From the NCBI GenBank assembly GCA_025459125.1, contig JALORE010000001.1, positions 34,766-98,765 on the forward strand: a stretch of DNA of 64,000 bases, written 5' to 3'. The notes beneath the pieces were generated by a model that searched no databases, was not told the DNA's origin, and saw nothing but the letters and a program-made list of their open reading frames with translations. The first letter of the stretch is position 1. Every line of letters begins with the position of its first letter. The position numbers and the translations under genes are program-made. Below are positions 45,455-55,028 of this stretch, one piece after another. Source of the DNA: Planctomycetota bacterium (GTDB lineage Bacteria > Planctomycetota > Phycisphaerae > Sedimentisphaerales > Anaerobacaceae).

Positions 45455-45984
45455 CGGAGCACCCCCTGGCGAGCGTACCACGGGGCGAAGTTGGCCAGCA
45501 TCGACCGCATCCGCGAGCGCCTGGTGCGCTCTACCACGGCGATCTCGGCGTCGAGCGGGATTACGATGTCACCGACCTCCAGCGTCACGTATGCCTGTCC
45601 CACCGGCGTTGGCGGGGTCCAGATCGTGACCTCGGCCGTGGGGGCAATCCGCTCGTAACCATACCCCTGTCCGCAGTAGCACAGCGGGTCATCTACCGTG
45701 TGGAGCGCGCCGAAGTGGAAGCGCACGGTGTCCGATGAACTCCATGGCCCGCGAATTGTGATGGGATCTCCTCCGGCGTCGGAAATGATCTGGGGATAGA
45801 CCAGCAGCTCCGGCGCCAGCACCGCGCAGTTTCCGTACCGAACCTGCCCGTAGGGGCTCCGTCCATATCGGCACGAACTGTCGCCCGGGTCATACGGTAC
45901 CGGCGGGGGTGGTGAGACCTCCACGTCGAACTCGGCGTAGTCGACCCCAAGAGAACTGGCGATGTAGATCCTGATGATAGCCAT
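45451..45984 (-). CDS. IPT/TIG-like domain protein
   Basis: YPQIISDAGGDPITIRGPWSSSDTVRFHFGALH. Confidence 0.5.
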   Translation of the reverse strand: MAIIRIYIASSLGVDYAEFDVEVSPPPPVPYDPGDSSCRYGRSPYGQVRYGNCAVLAPELLVYPQIISDAGGDPITIRGPWSSSDTVRFHFGALHTVDDPLCYCGQGYGYERIAPTAEVTIWTPPTPVGQAYVTLEVGDIVIPLDAEIAVVERTRRSRMRSMLANFAPWYARQGVLR

Positions 45985-45986
45985 GA

Positions 45987-47975
45987 TCAGGCCGCCATGC
46001 TGACGACGGGACCACCCATCTTGGATGTCACGTCCTCGCTTCCAACAAGCTCGCCCGTGCTGTGGTTGACCAGGTGAACGTAGTAGTTCGTACCATCGCG
46101 CACCGCAAACGAGAACAGCTGGTAGACGCCGTCCGTGTGCGGCACGGTCACGGCGTCCACCCGGTCGTAGTCGATCTCCAGCTCAACCGCCGCACCGCTT
46201 CCAACCTTGCCATAGGCGAGTTGCCATTGCGGCGTCTCATCCAACCAGTTGATGAGGTAGACCCCCTCGGTCGCGGCCATGATCATCAAGAATGGAGTGA
46301 TGAAGGCCGGTATGAATTGCGCGCGAGATCCGAACGGGAGGCTGACAGAGCTGCGCGTGCCGGGGGTGATGATCGCCAACTCAGCCGACCAGGACCCGCC
46401 GGACACTGAAAGCCCGCTTTTCCAGGCAGCAGCTCGGTAGGTCTTGGTTGCCGACTGGTAATAGAGCACCCCCGTCTGCGGCTCGATGCCCACCCACAGG
46501 ATGGTCTCGACCTCGGAACTGACCCCATACTTTGGCCGGGCATATCCTCCGCTGTCTTCCAAGTACCAGCGGGTGCAAGATGCCGCCCAAACCCCGCCCT
46601 GCTCTATCAGTGAGCCGTATGAGACAATTCGCTGGTGACCCGCCGCCCACACCAGCTGGTCGCCGAGCTGCCCGCAGTCGACGCAGGTACATGACCGGCT
46701 GCGCAGCTGATAGCCAGGAATCGAAATGCCACCGCCCCACGCCGTGTAACCGCCCCAGCCAGATCCGCCGATGTTTCGCTGCTGCCACCTCCCGTAGCTT
46801 GTGGTCCGAATCGGCGACGTGTTGTACCCGATGAACCACGGGCCATCAGGATTGTACCCACGCTTGAAGGCCCCCGGCGCTCCGCTCCCCCACGCGGACT
46901 CCAACAGGCGCGTGTCGTCCAAGGTCAGGTCAGACAGGATGGCCGTGCGCAGCGCATAGTTCGGCGCGCCCCCGGTGTTGCATGTCAGCAGACAGCCGTC
47001 CTTGAATGCTGACATGACCCCGTACTGAGGAAGGGTTCGACCGAAGCCGGAGATCTTTCGCGACCAGAGTTTGGCGTCTTCCGGATCTTCGACGCCGATC
47101 AAGTTGACGCTGCTGTCTCCAGTCACTACCAGCACCCTGTCAGGTACTGCCACCTGAAGCCCGCGGTGGGCGTTACTGGACTCGCGCGACCAAGCGGCGC
47201 CTTCCAGGATGGTTCCCTCGGCCACGGCGGCTGTGACTTGCCAGGCGGTCGTCACCCATCCATACCAGCTTTGCCATGGCTCAACGCCCAACTCAATCCA
47301 TGCCGGTCCTGACAAGCCGACATGCGTCCTGGTGCTCAGCAGCCGCTTCACCGCAGAGCGGTCCCATCCGTACACACTGACCGTGTTTCCCACCCTCTCG
47401 ATCTGAGCGTGGACCTCTCTCCACGATGCGTAGCAAGCGCCGGTGTTGAACGGGTCGTAATTCAACTGCACACGCCCGTTGAGCGACTGACCAGCGTAGG
47501 AGGCGGCGCACCGAATTTCGGCGTAGTCTCCAGCGGTCATGAACACGCGACAGAGACAACCGGTGTTGTCATGCCACCACTTGGCGGTCAGGCTGGTCCA
47601 GTTCACATCGATCAGAAAGTCACCGTCCACCCACCAGCGATGGGAAGATGAGATGAACTTGGATTGCCCGCACTTGCCCTGGAAGGTGACAGTGCCTTCA
47701 CCAATGGCCGAGAGTCCCGTTGACTTGGAGTAGAAGCCAAACGGCTCTTGAGCCACGAGGCTGTGCCGCCGGTTGTTCATTGGCCCTTGCCCGCACGCGA
47801 CCCCGCCATCGTAGATCTGGCCATCCCTACCGATGCCGGTCCCGATGAACTCGGGCGAGTCCGGATCCCACATTTCTCCAGCCACCTTGCGCACCGCGAT
47901 GTGTCGCACGTTAGAACCGTAGACGAACTCCTTGCCATCGGTGTCGTACTGGCCGGATCTCCAACGCGGGGCCAT
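45987..47975 (-). CDS. Phage structural/adhesion protein
   Basis: ~662 aa beta-rich ORF in fibre region. Confidence 0.5.
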   Translation of the reverse strand: MAPRWRSGQYDTDGKEFVYGSNVRHIAVRKVAGEMWDPDSPEFIGTGIGRDGQIYDGGVACGQGPMNNRRHSLVAQEPFGFYSKSTGLSAIGEGTVTFQGKCGQSKFISSSHRWWVDGDFLIDVNWTSLTAKWWHDNTGCLCRVFMTAGDYAEIRCAASYAGQSLNGRVQLNYDPFNTGACYASWREVHAQIERVGNTVSVYGWDRSAVKRLLSTRTHVGLSGPAWIELGVEPWQSWYGWVTTAWQVTAAVAEGTILEGAAWSRESSNAHRGLQVAVPDRVLVVTGDSSVNLIGVEDPEDAKLWSRKISGFGRTLPQYGVMSAFKDGCLLTCNTGGAPNYALRTAILSDLTLDDTRLLESAWGSGAPGAFKRGYNPDGPWFIGYNTSPIRTTSYGRWQQRNIGGSGWGGYTAWGGGISIPGYQLRSRSCTCVDCGQLGDQLVWAAGHQRIVSYGSLIEQGGVWAASCTRWYLEDSGGYARPKYGVSSEVETILWVGIEPQTGVLYYQSATKTYRAAAWKSGLSVSGGSWSAELAIITPGTRSSVSLPFGSRAQFIPAFITPFLMIMAATEGVYLINWLDETPQWQLAYGKVGSGAAVELEIDYDRVDAVTVPHTDGVYQLFSFAVRDGTNYYVHLVNHSTGELVGSEDVTSKMGGPVVSMAA

Positions 47976-47977
47976 TG

Positions 47978-48202
47978 TCATCTCCTCCGGGGCTTGCGTT
48001 CTTTCTTGGTCGGGATCAGGCCCGCGTCTCTGACCTTCCACTCGGGGACATTGAAATCAAGCCGCAGCGAAATTCCATCTTCCTCGCCTTCCCACGATAC
48101 CCGTAAACTTCCGTCTCCCCCCACTTGCAGAACCGATACCCGCGTGCCCGCCGGCATCACTCGCCCGCAACTGAGCTCGACGCTGTCAACCAAAACCATC
48201 AT
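47978..48202 (-). CDS. Hypothetical phage protein
   Basis: MMVLVDSVELSCGRVMPAGTRVSVLQ; ATG overlaps upstream TGA. Confidence 0.45.
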   Translation of the reverse strand: MMVLVDSVELSCGRVMPAGTRVSVLQVGGDGSLRVSWEGEEDGISLRLDFNVPEWKVRDAGLIPTKKERKPRRR

Positions 48203-48339
48203 TTTCCCACCCGCTGGCTGCAGCCCTTCCTCCATTTTCGGAATCTGCGATCCTGCAACCATGCCATCGACAACGGCACGACAACCGCGAGAAAAAACGC
48301 GCCCAGGGTAATCCATACAACCTTCCAGTCGTCGCTCAT
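48199..48339 (-). CDS. Small single-TM protein
   Basis: MSDDWKVVWITLGAFFLAVVVPLSMAWLQDRRFRK. Confidence 0.5.
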   Translation of the reverse strand: MSDDWKVVWITLGAFFLAVVVPLSMAWLQDRRFRKWRKGCSQRVGK

Positions 48340-48614
48340 TCGCCCTTCTCCTGGATGCTGCCTTCTACGATCTCGAAGTCCAGTCCCGGGTCGGTCGAGG
48401 TCTTCATCGCCATCTCCAAGTCTCTGACCACCTGCTCCAGCTCTATGATCCGTCTCCCTTGTTCGTTGCATCGCTTGACCAGCGTAGCCCGCTCCGACTG
48501 GTAGCACCGCAGCTGGTACTCCAGTTGCCGGCGGTGAGCCTGGCACAGCCCCAGGTCGTGACGAAGCCTGAGCACGTCCTCAACCAGGCTGTTGCGATCT
48601 CGGTCATCAGGCAC
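48336..48614 (-). CDS. Coiled-coil protein (GTG start)
   Basis: VPDDRDRNSLVEDVLRLRHDLGLCQAHRRQLEYQL. Confidence 0.4.
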   Translation of the reverse strand: MPDDRDRNSLVEDVLRLRHDLGLCQAHRRQLEYQLRCYQSERATLVKRCNEQGRRIIELEQVVRDLEMAMKTSTDPGLDFEIVEGSIQEKGE

Positions 48615-48885
48615 AGCACCGTTCCAATGCCGCGTAGATCCTTTGCCTGGCTTCCCCTGGAAGCAGGAGACACGGACCCAGATCGGACCGGTCAAACCGC
48701 ACCTCGGCCTGCCGGCCTGTACCATCCACCCCCACCAGCGCCACTACCCCGTCCTCTTCGTCCGCCAACTCGGTCACCGCGTAGAGCTTCCCGTTGTCCG
48801 GCCAGACCCAACCTCCGGAGTTGGTGGAGGCGATACTGGGCAACCAATACTCGAAGATCCAGCGGTACCTGCTGTTCGTGGTCAC
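48607..48885 (-). CDS. Hypothetical phage protein
   Basis: MTTNSRYRWIFEYWLPSIASTNSGGWVW. Confidence 0.45.
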   Translation of the reverse strand: MTTNSRYRWIFEYWLPSIASTNSGGWVWPDNGKLYAVTELADEEDGVVALVGVDGTGRQAEVRFDRSDLGPCLLLPGEARQRIYAALERCCA

Positions 48886-49460
48886 AGCCCCAACCTCCGG
48901 TGCGTCTTGGCCATGGTGATCGTCCAGAACGGCTCGACGTGGTCCTTGGTGGTGTCCTCCGGAATCCCGAGCCGGGCCATCACCAGGTGCCCCAGCTCAT
49001 GAAGTAGGGTATTGCGCCACTCCTCGCGAACCTGACCCGTACCAGCCACGCAGTGGGGCTCGGTTGGCCACTCCGAGGTGCAGATGGGCGGCCACCATCT
49101 GGAAACCCAGATGTCAGACCCACCGTAAGCGCAACCAGCCTTCCTGGCAGACTGGCCCTTGGGCCCGTATGGACCTCGCCCGCCGCATGTTTCGGGCTCA
49201 TCGATCAGACAGACCCCGTTGCGCGTTCCGATCCTCCGCGTGGCCTCATCCACGGACTGGACATAGCCGTCCGCTTTCGCTGTCTCCAGAATGGCCGCCA
49301 GGTCCCTCTCAGCTTCCGCTACGACTTCTGCGCCGTTGGAGCACTTCTGCACGGTGTTGTGGGTCTGGTAGTCCTGCGCCCACGTCATCCTCCCGAGAGT
49401 CACGTACTTTGGGCAGGCGGCCAGCAGTGGCAGGATCAACAGCAGAAGACACCTTGTCAT
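48882..49460 (-). CDS. Lipoprotein with zincin HELGH motif
   Basis: MTRCLLLLILPLLAACPKY lipobox; NTLLHELGHLVMARLG. Confidence 0.6.
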   Translation of the reverse strand: MTRCLLLLILPLLAACPKYVTLGRMTWAQDYQTHNTVQKCSNGAEVVAEAERDLAAILETAKADGYVQSVDEATRRIGTRNGVCLIDEPETCGGRGPYGPKGQSARKAGCAYGGSDIWVSRWWPPICTSEWPTEPHCVAGTGQVREEWRNTLLHELGHLVMARLGIPEDTTKDHVEPFWTITMAKTHRRLGL

Positions 49461-49563
49461 GACCAACTCCTCCAGCAAGGAAGCCAAGGACGAATCCGAC
49501 CAGCAACGCCATGGGCGGTCCCAGCACCGCCAGCATGGCAAGGTCAGTGCAGTCCAACGTCAA
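49309..49563 (-). CDS. Small membrane ORF overlapping the lipoprotein
   Basis: MLAVLGPPMALLVGFVLGFLAGGVG TM. Confidence 0.35.
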   Translation of the reverse strand: MTLDCTDLAMLAVLGPPMALLVGFVLGFLAGGVGHDKVSSAVDPATAGRLPKVRDSREDDVGAGLPDPQHRAEVLQRRRSRSGS

Positions 49564-49886
49564 GATGTCGCCCCAGTTCCCACCAGCCCTTCGGTCGCCA
49601 TCAGGTCCCAGAGCTTGGCTTTGACCACCTCGTACAGCCCGCCGCTAACCTGAGAAGCAAACGCGGCGTCCAGGTTAGTGCCGGAGATGGTGTCCTCGAA
49701 CACCTGCCCGACGTGGTAGGCGTCATTCTCGTCGACCCACCCCTTGCACCATTTGACGACCAGGGTCGCAGCCTGGGTGTCAGGTGGAAGAGTCAGGCAG
49801 AGGCTCAGGATCTGGTACTTGTCCAGCTCCTTCTCGGTTGCCACAGCGACCGTCTCGGTCGGTGGTACAGTCGGTGTGTACGGCAT
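49560..49886 (-). CDS. Hypothetical phage protein
   Basis: ORF downstream of giant fibre gene. Confidence 0.45.
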   Translation of the reverse strand: MPYTPTVPPTETVAVATEKELDKYQILSLCLTLPPDTQAATLVVKWCKGWVDENDAYHVGQVFEDTISGTNLDAAFASQVSGGLYEVVKAKLWDLMATEGLVGTGATS

Positions 49887-49898
49887 GGTCCATGTCTC

Positions 49899-52800
49899 CT
49901 ATGCCAGGTACTGGTCGACCCAGCCCCTGACCGAGATGCGCCCGCTGTTGCAGGAGACGGTGCGCTGGTAGTAGATCGTCTTCGGAGTGCTCGGAGTCGG
50001 GATCATCCCGACAACCGTGTCACCACCGTAGGTGGCATCTCCGCTGGCGGCGCGTAGCTGCCATTGGTCGTTCGCCCCTCCGCTTCCCTGCTGACCATCG
50101 ACCCAGATGTAGCCGAGGCCGATACCTCCGGCCGACTGGTAGAACATGAACAGGTCAGCCAACGAGGCGGTCACCGGGATGTACGCCGCAAGCGAGGCGG
50201 ACACTGGCGAGCCATCAGTACCAGACGCCAGGGTGACCGCCTGCTGTTGCTGCGCGAAGTACGTTGTCGATCCCGTCTGGTAGAACGGGATGATGTTGGA
50301 CGAGCCATCGTTCCGGAACGCGCCAAGGTACTTCCAGTTGGTGTATCCAGTTGGACCTGTTGCAGGTCCAGTCACGCTGGCTCGGACGGACAGCTGGTTG
50401 TCATCGCCCGTCTTTGGCACGGCATAGAGATAGTACCAGGTCGAGCTGGCTTCGCTCCCGGTGTCCAGCCCCAGGTCAGCCACGCCGTTAGCGAATGCCC
50501 AAGCGAGCGTGCCGCTGAAATACCTCTGCTTGGCATCCTGGAGCGTAAGCAGCACCGTCGACGGAGCCCCGGCTGCAGCAGCGACGTTGACTGCTCCGGC
50601 GGCAGAGTAGGTCAAGGTCGGGAGCTTGGTGTCCGGCGTGTACTTGCCAGCGATCTGCGCCGTTGGATTCAGCAGGTACTTGTCCTGATAGCCACGTATG
50701 GTTACTGCGTAGTCCAGCGATCCAGAACCAGAGTGGCGCATGGTCCAGATGGAGATAGTCCCATCAAACAACGGCACGATGTTCCTGGTGCCACCACACT
50801 GAACGTCGTTGTTCAGCGCCCCGAGAGACCAGGTGCGATCGTTGTAGGCAGAGCCAGGAGTATACCCAGGAGGGTTCCCTGGCTCGACCCAGGCGATCCA
50901 CCCGTCAGTGCCGTCTGCGTCCATGAACGCCTGGGCTTCGACGGCTCCAGCCATCGCAGCGGGAACCGCAGTGGCAAGCTGAGTGCTGCGGTCCACCCAC
51001 GCTCCTGTTTGGGCGCCAGCGGTGACTGAGTACAGCTCCATCTCCGAATCGGTGTTGGGCTCGAAGTAGAACCAGTCCTTGGCCTGCCAGAACTTGCGGA
51101 GGTTGCTGCTGGCGTTGTTCCTGACGGCCCCGATGTACCTCCAGATGGGATACCCGGTCGGACCACCACCGGCCGGAGACGCGACCGATCCCACGATTGA
51201 CATCTGACCAGCTACGGCAGACGGCACGAGGTAGAGGTAGTACCAGGTGCTGGCCGCCTCGCTCCCAGTGTCCAGTCCCCCAAGTCCCGAGACTGTGATG
51301 TCCCAGGTGAGCGGAGCGGCAGCCGTGTACCTGGCCCCATTGTTCAGGCAGGCTCGCAACTCGGTCGAGCAGCCAGGCTGTGCCGCAATCTGGATCGTGC
51401 TGTTCGAGGCCCAGACCAGACGGGGGACGTTCTCCTCCCGCACGTAGCCACCACGCCACTGCGTGATCGAAGCTCTTGTGGGAGTAACTGAGCCGTAGGT
51501 GGTAGTGATCCCGGAACTGCTGTCCATGTTGCGGAAGGAGAACTCGATAGTGTGCGATCCGGCGGATAGTCCGGACACGATCCATGCCGGCTCGAAGTTG
51601 TACGAACCGCTGACCGAGTGCAGCCACCACTGAGCTACATGAACCCAACTCCCGCTGTCGATCCTGTAGTAGATGCCTGCAGTGCGGTTGGCCGTTCCAG
51701 CGATGATGGCATTCAGGGCCACCGCGACACTCTCACCAACCAGGGTGTAGAAGGTCGTGGTCAAGCCAGAGTAGATCAGGTAGGTCGTGGTGTCGTTCGG
51801 TAAGCTGCGGTCAACTGGGTCCGTCTTGGAGTAGCAGATCGCCCCATCGGCCCCAGTTAGGCTGACCTTGGCTGTACCCCCGACATTGGTGACCTGGCAT
51901 CCTGGCCCGGTGAAGTCGAACGCCGCGGGCGTGTCAATGACCTGGGCCCCGTCCTTGCGAACAGGAACCAACCCACCGCGGAAGCTCGTGACGATCAGGA
52001 ACGTGGACGCATTGTCCGGCGTGCCTTTGACCGAGAAGTTCCCGTCTCCAGATGAGCTCTTATACGCTTTCAACTTGATGGTGTGCGAGCCAGCAGCCAG
52101 CGGACCGGACACCCACGAACACGATATGTTCTGCGATCTGGTTCCATCGCTGTGGAAGAACGTGTTGTTCGCGGTAGACCCATCAATGTCGATGGCGATG
52201 TTGCCGGTTGTCGCGGCAGCCGGGGTCAGCCCGACCGAGAATACGATCTTCACCCGCTCGTTTGTCGTGGTTATGACAGTAGCGGTCATGCCGGTCAGGT
52301 CAGTGAACGTAGGAGACGCACTGCTAACCACCTGGGCTGCGTCTGCCTTGTTGACCACCGTATCGAGCGTGCCGCCAGCTCCAGAACCGGACACCAGCGT
52401 CAGGGTCGTCGTGAAGTCACCCACTGCCGCTGATGCCGTCCCGCGCACGATCAGAGTCGTGCCGGATGTTTCCTTGGCATAGGCTTTCAGCGTGTGGTTC
52501 CCCGCCGACAGCACGACCGTCCCGGAGAACTTCGGGCTCTGGTAGACCGACCCCGATGTACGGAACTGCCACGCGGCGTTGTAGCCGATGTACTGTTCAT
52601 CGGCCGTTCCCTCGTCGAACACCAGCTTGACCTGACCCGTGGTATTGGAACTGCTGTCGAGAAAGTTGTTCCCAGTCCACTGTACCAGGTACGTGCCGGT
52701 TGAGTTGACTGCGAACGCCAGCGATCCAGCGGACGGCATGAACTGCGTGTCGCCACTGCCAATCGCAACATCAGAGGCGGGCTGGGGCCCCACGACCACC

Positions 52801-53807
52801 ACCGCCTGCCCCGAAGCGGTCAACGCCTCGTTCATCTCGACGTTGAGCACCTTGTCCGTGCCCTCGCTCAGGCTCACGCCTGAACCTATGAAGTTCACGG
52901 CCCTCGGAGTCCCGACAACGTCAACCCCGTCCTTCTGCCAGGGGATCATTCCTCCCCGGAAACGAAGGACCTGAATGCGACCATCGTACAGATCCCAGGA
53001 GTGGGTGACGTACTTGGCCTGGAGCTTGATCACATGCTGTCCCGCAGCGGGGATGGTGTACAGAATCACCCGCTCCAGGTTCGTGGCCGTGTTGTTCCCG
53101 CTTATGGACCCGGTGGGTGAGTCCACCACCGCCCCGTCTACCACCCACTGGGTGTAGGTGCTATATCCTGCCGAGTACCAGCCTACCCCGCGAAAGCACA
53201 ACAGCACGGTCTCGGCCGCGTTGGTGTTGATCGTGACTGATAGCCCCGCGACATCTGCAAAACTGGCACTGCTGATGTTGACCGGGTTGGTGCTGGCATT
53301 GGCTGCCGACAGCATCGTGCCGCCGGCGCCGCTACCGCCTGCCAGCGTGCCATAGATCCGGATGAACGACCCGGCTGTCACTTGCACCGACCCGGTACCA
53401 CTGACCCGCCGCCACTGCATCTTGATGGAATGACTCCCGGCTGTCAGCACGACCGGAAGGACAAGAGTCCGCCAACAACGCGCGCCCGCCGCCGAAGACT
53501 GCATGTTGGCCGACGAATCATCACCAATGAGGTACTGCTCCTCTGCCCCTCCCACGTCGATGCCGATTCGGTAACGTCCAGTTGTGTCGGCAACCGACAT
53601 CACCGCGTCGAGCATGATGTCCAGCAAGTACGTCCCCGCCAGCGGAGCCACGAACTCCCCAGCCACCTCGGCGTTCACGTCGACGAACGTGCCCGACGTG
53701 GTTGAGTACGTTCCAGACGGGATCACGTCTAGCAGGTTGATCACAACGTCCGGTGCGGCGATGATGGCCGGAGCAACCTGGTCTACCTGAAGTCCTGGGG
53801 TCGTCAT
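49899..53807 (-). CDS. Giant modular tail fibre/adhesin
   Basis: 1302 aa with repeated LTAGSHSIKMQ / AAGQHVIKLQ / SAGNHTLKAY / AAGSHTIKLK / SAGSHTIEFS modules. Confidence 0.7.
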   Translation of the reverse strand: MTTPGLQVDQVAPAIIAAPDVVINLLDVIPSGTYSTTSGTFVDVNAEVAGEFVAPLAGTYLLDIMLDAVMSVADTTGRYRIGIDVGGAEEQYLIGDDSSANMQSSAAGARCWRTLVLPVVLTAGSHSIKMQWRRVSGTGSVQVTAGSFIRIYGTLAGGSGAGGTMLSAANASTNPVNISSASFADVAGLSVTINTNAAETVLLCFRGVGWYSAGYSTYTQWVVDGAVVDSPTGSISGNNTATNLERVILYTIPAAGQHVIKLQAKYVTHSWDLYDGRIQVLRFRGGMIPWQKDGVDVVGTPRAVNFIGSGVSLSEGTDKVLNVEMNEALTASGQAVVVVGPQPASDVAIGSGDTQFMPSAGSLAFAVNSTGTYLVQWTGNNFLDSSSNTTGQVKLVFDEGTADEQYIGYNAAWQFRTSGSVYQSPKFSGTVVLSAGNHTLKAYAKETSGTTLIVRGTASAAVGDFTTTLTLVSGSGAGGTLDTVVNKADAAQVVSSASPTFTDLTGMTATVITTTNERVKIVFSVGLTPAAATTGNIAIDIDGSTANNTFFHSDGTRSQNISCSWVSGPLAAGSHTIKLKAYKSSSGDGNFSVKGTPDNASTFLIVTSFRGGLVPVRKDGAQVIDTPAAFDFTGPGCQVTNVGGTAKVSLTGADGAICYSKTDPVDRSLPNDTTTYLIYSGLTTTFYTLVGESVAVALNAIIAGTANRTAGIYYRIDSGSWVHVAQWWLHSVSGSYNFEPAWIVSGLSAGSHTIEFSFRNMDSSSGITTTYGSVTPTRASITQWRGGYVREENVPRLVWASNSTIQIAAQPGCSTELRACLNNGARYTAAAPLTWDITVSGLGGLDTGSEAASTWYYLYLVPSAVAGQMSIVGSVASPAGGGPTGYPIWRYIGAVRNNASSNLRKFWQAKDWFYFEPNTDSEMELYSVTAGAQTGAWVDRSTQLATAVPAAMAGAVEAQAFMDADGTDGWIAWVEPGNPPGYTPGSAYNDRTWSLGALNNDVQCGGTRNIVPLFDGTISIWTMRHSGSGSLDYAVTIRGYQDKYLLNPTAQIAGKYTPDTKLPTLTYSAAGAVNVAAAAGAPSTVLLTLQDAKQRYFSGTLAWAFANGVADLGLDTGSEASSTWYYLYAVPKTGDDNQLSVRASVTGPATGPTGYTNWKYLGAFRNDGSSNIIPFYQTGSTTYFAQQQQAVTLASGTDGSPVSASLAAYIPVTASLADLFMFYQSAGGIGLGYIWVDGQQGSGGANDQWQLRAASGDATYGGDTVVGMIPTPSTPKTIYYQRTVSCNSGRISVRGWVDQYLA

Positions 53808-53810
53808 TGG

Positions 53811-55013
53811 CTAGCTCCCATAGACCACGGTGATGATGTCACCGGCGGTCAACGCCTTGCAGTTGATCGTCTGGGTCGCGGTGAAGCCCCACTCCAACCC
53901 GGTCGCCGGACTCGCCCGGTACCGAAGTCGCTGGCCGTTGCGGTACACGCCGATGATGTTCTTGCCCGAGAGCATGTTCGCGTTGGTGGCCGGCACCGCT
54001 GCCAGGGCAAAGTTCTGGTCTCCACCGGTCGCGGTAAACTCCTCTTCCCTTGGCAGGAATCCGCTGGTCGGAGGGTCTACCCACTCCAGCCCAGTTGCCT
54101 GTCCGGAGTTGGCGGACAGCAGCTTTCCGTTGGTGCCGACCGCCAGCCTGGTGTTGACCGTGCTGAACGTGTAGAGGTCGCCCTTGGTCGTCAGCGGCGA
54201 GGTCGTGCCTACCGATCCCCAGGTGCCGTCACCGCGCAGGCCATCCATAGAGCTTCCACTCAACTTCGGCAACAAACCGTGCGCTCCGATAGTGGCGTTG
54301 AGCGTAGTCACGTCGGTCGGGGCCGCGAGCTCGTCGAGCTTGATCGAATCCCCACCGCCACTCTTGTGGCTCGTTGCGTGCGTTGTCGGCGTCCTGGCGT
54401 CCGACAGGCGGCTGTCATTGCCCGCGCAGGCGTCGGTGGCGCCCGTTCCAAGCTGCCGCAGGGAAGGCGTACCGGCCGCGGCATTGGCCGTGATCCACGA
54501 GTCCAGCTTGGCTGACCCATTGGCCTTGGGGATGGCATTGGCGGCCGGGGTCGCCACCGCGATCTCGTCGTAGCCGCCATTCTGGTGAGCAGTGGCGTGA
54601 ATCTCCAGCGCCCGCAGCGTCGGATTCAGGTACCGCTCTCCCCAGTCGAAGGCGTAGTCCGGGGGCAACCACACCTGACCAAGTTCGGTGCGGACCATCA
54701 CGATCTGTTGGCCACCGGCCTTGTCCGACGCGGGGTCGGACTCGCCCTCGGAGTTGGTCGCCCGGCATTGGACGCAGTACGCCCCATCGACCGCGCCATC
54801 GATCTCCAGATCGGGGTTCTGAACCGTTGCCACGCCGTCGACGAAATCACCATGTGTCCCGACATTGGCCGTGGAACCCGGTGGCACCGAGAGGATGTCC
54901 CACCTCCAGTAGATCGGGCTTCCCGTGGCCGTAGCGGTCAGCCCGACAGTGCGCGGTGAGGCGCTGTAGCTGAGAACCTGGTCGGCCCCGCATGTCACTA
55001 CCGGCTTTGCCAT
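53811..55013 (-). CDS. Tail fibre protein
   Basis: LRQLGTGATDACAGNDSRLSDARTPTTHATSHKSGG. Confidence 0.65.
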   Translation of the reverse strand: MAKPVVTCGADQVLSYSASPRTVGLTATATGSPIYWRWDILSVPPGSTANVGTHGDFVDGVATVQNPDLEIDGAVDGAYCVQCRATNSEGESDPASDKAGGQQIVMVRTELGQVWLPPDYAFDWGERYLNPTLRALEIHATAHQNGGYDEIAVATPAANAIPKANGSAKLDSWITANAAAGTPSLRQLGTGATDACAGNDSRLSDARTPTTHATSHKSGGGDSIKLDELAAPTDVTTLNATIGAHGLLPKLSGSSMDGLRGDGTWGSVGTTSPLTTKGDLYTFSTVNTRLAVGTNGKLLSANSGQATGLEWVDPPTSGFLPREEEFTATGGDQNFALAAVPATNANMLSGKNIIGVYRNGQRLRYRASPATGLEWGFTATQTINCKALTAGDIITVVYGS

Positions 55014-55028
55014 CAGCGCACCTCTGCC

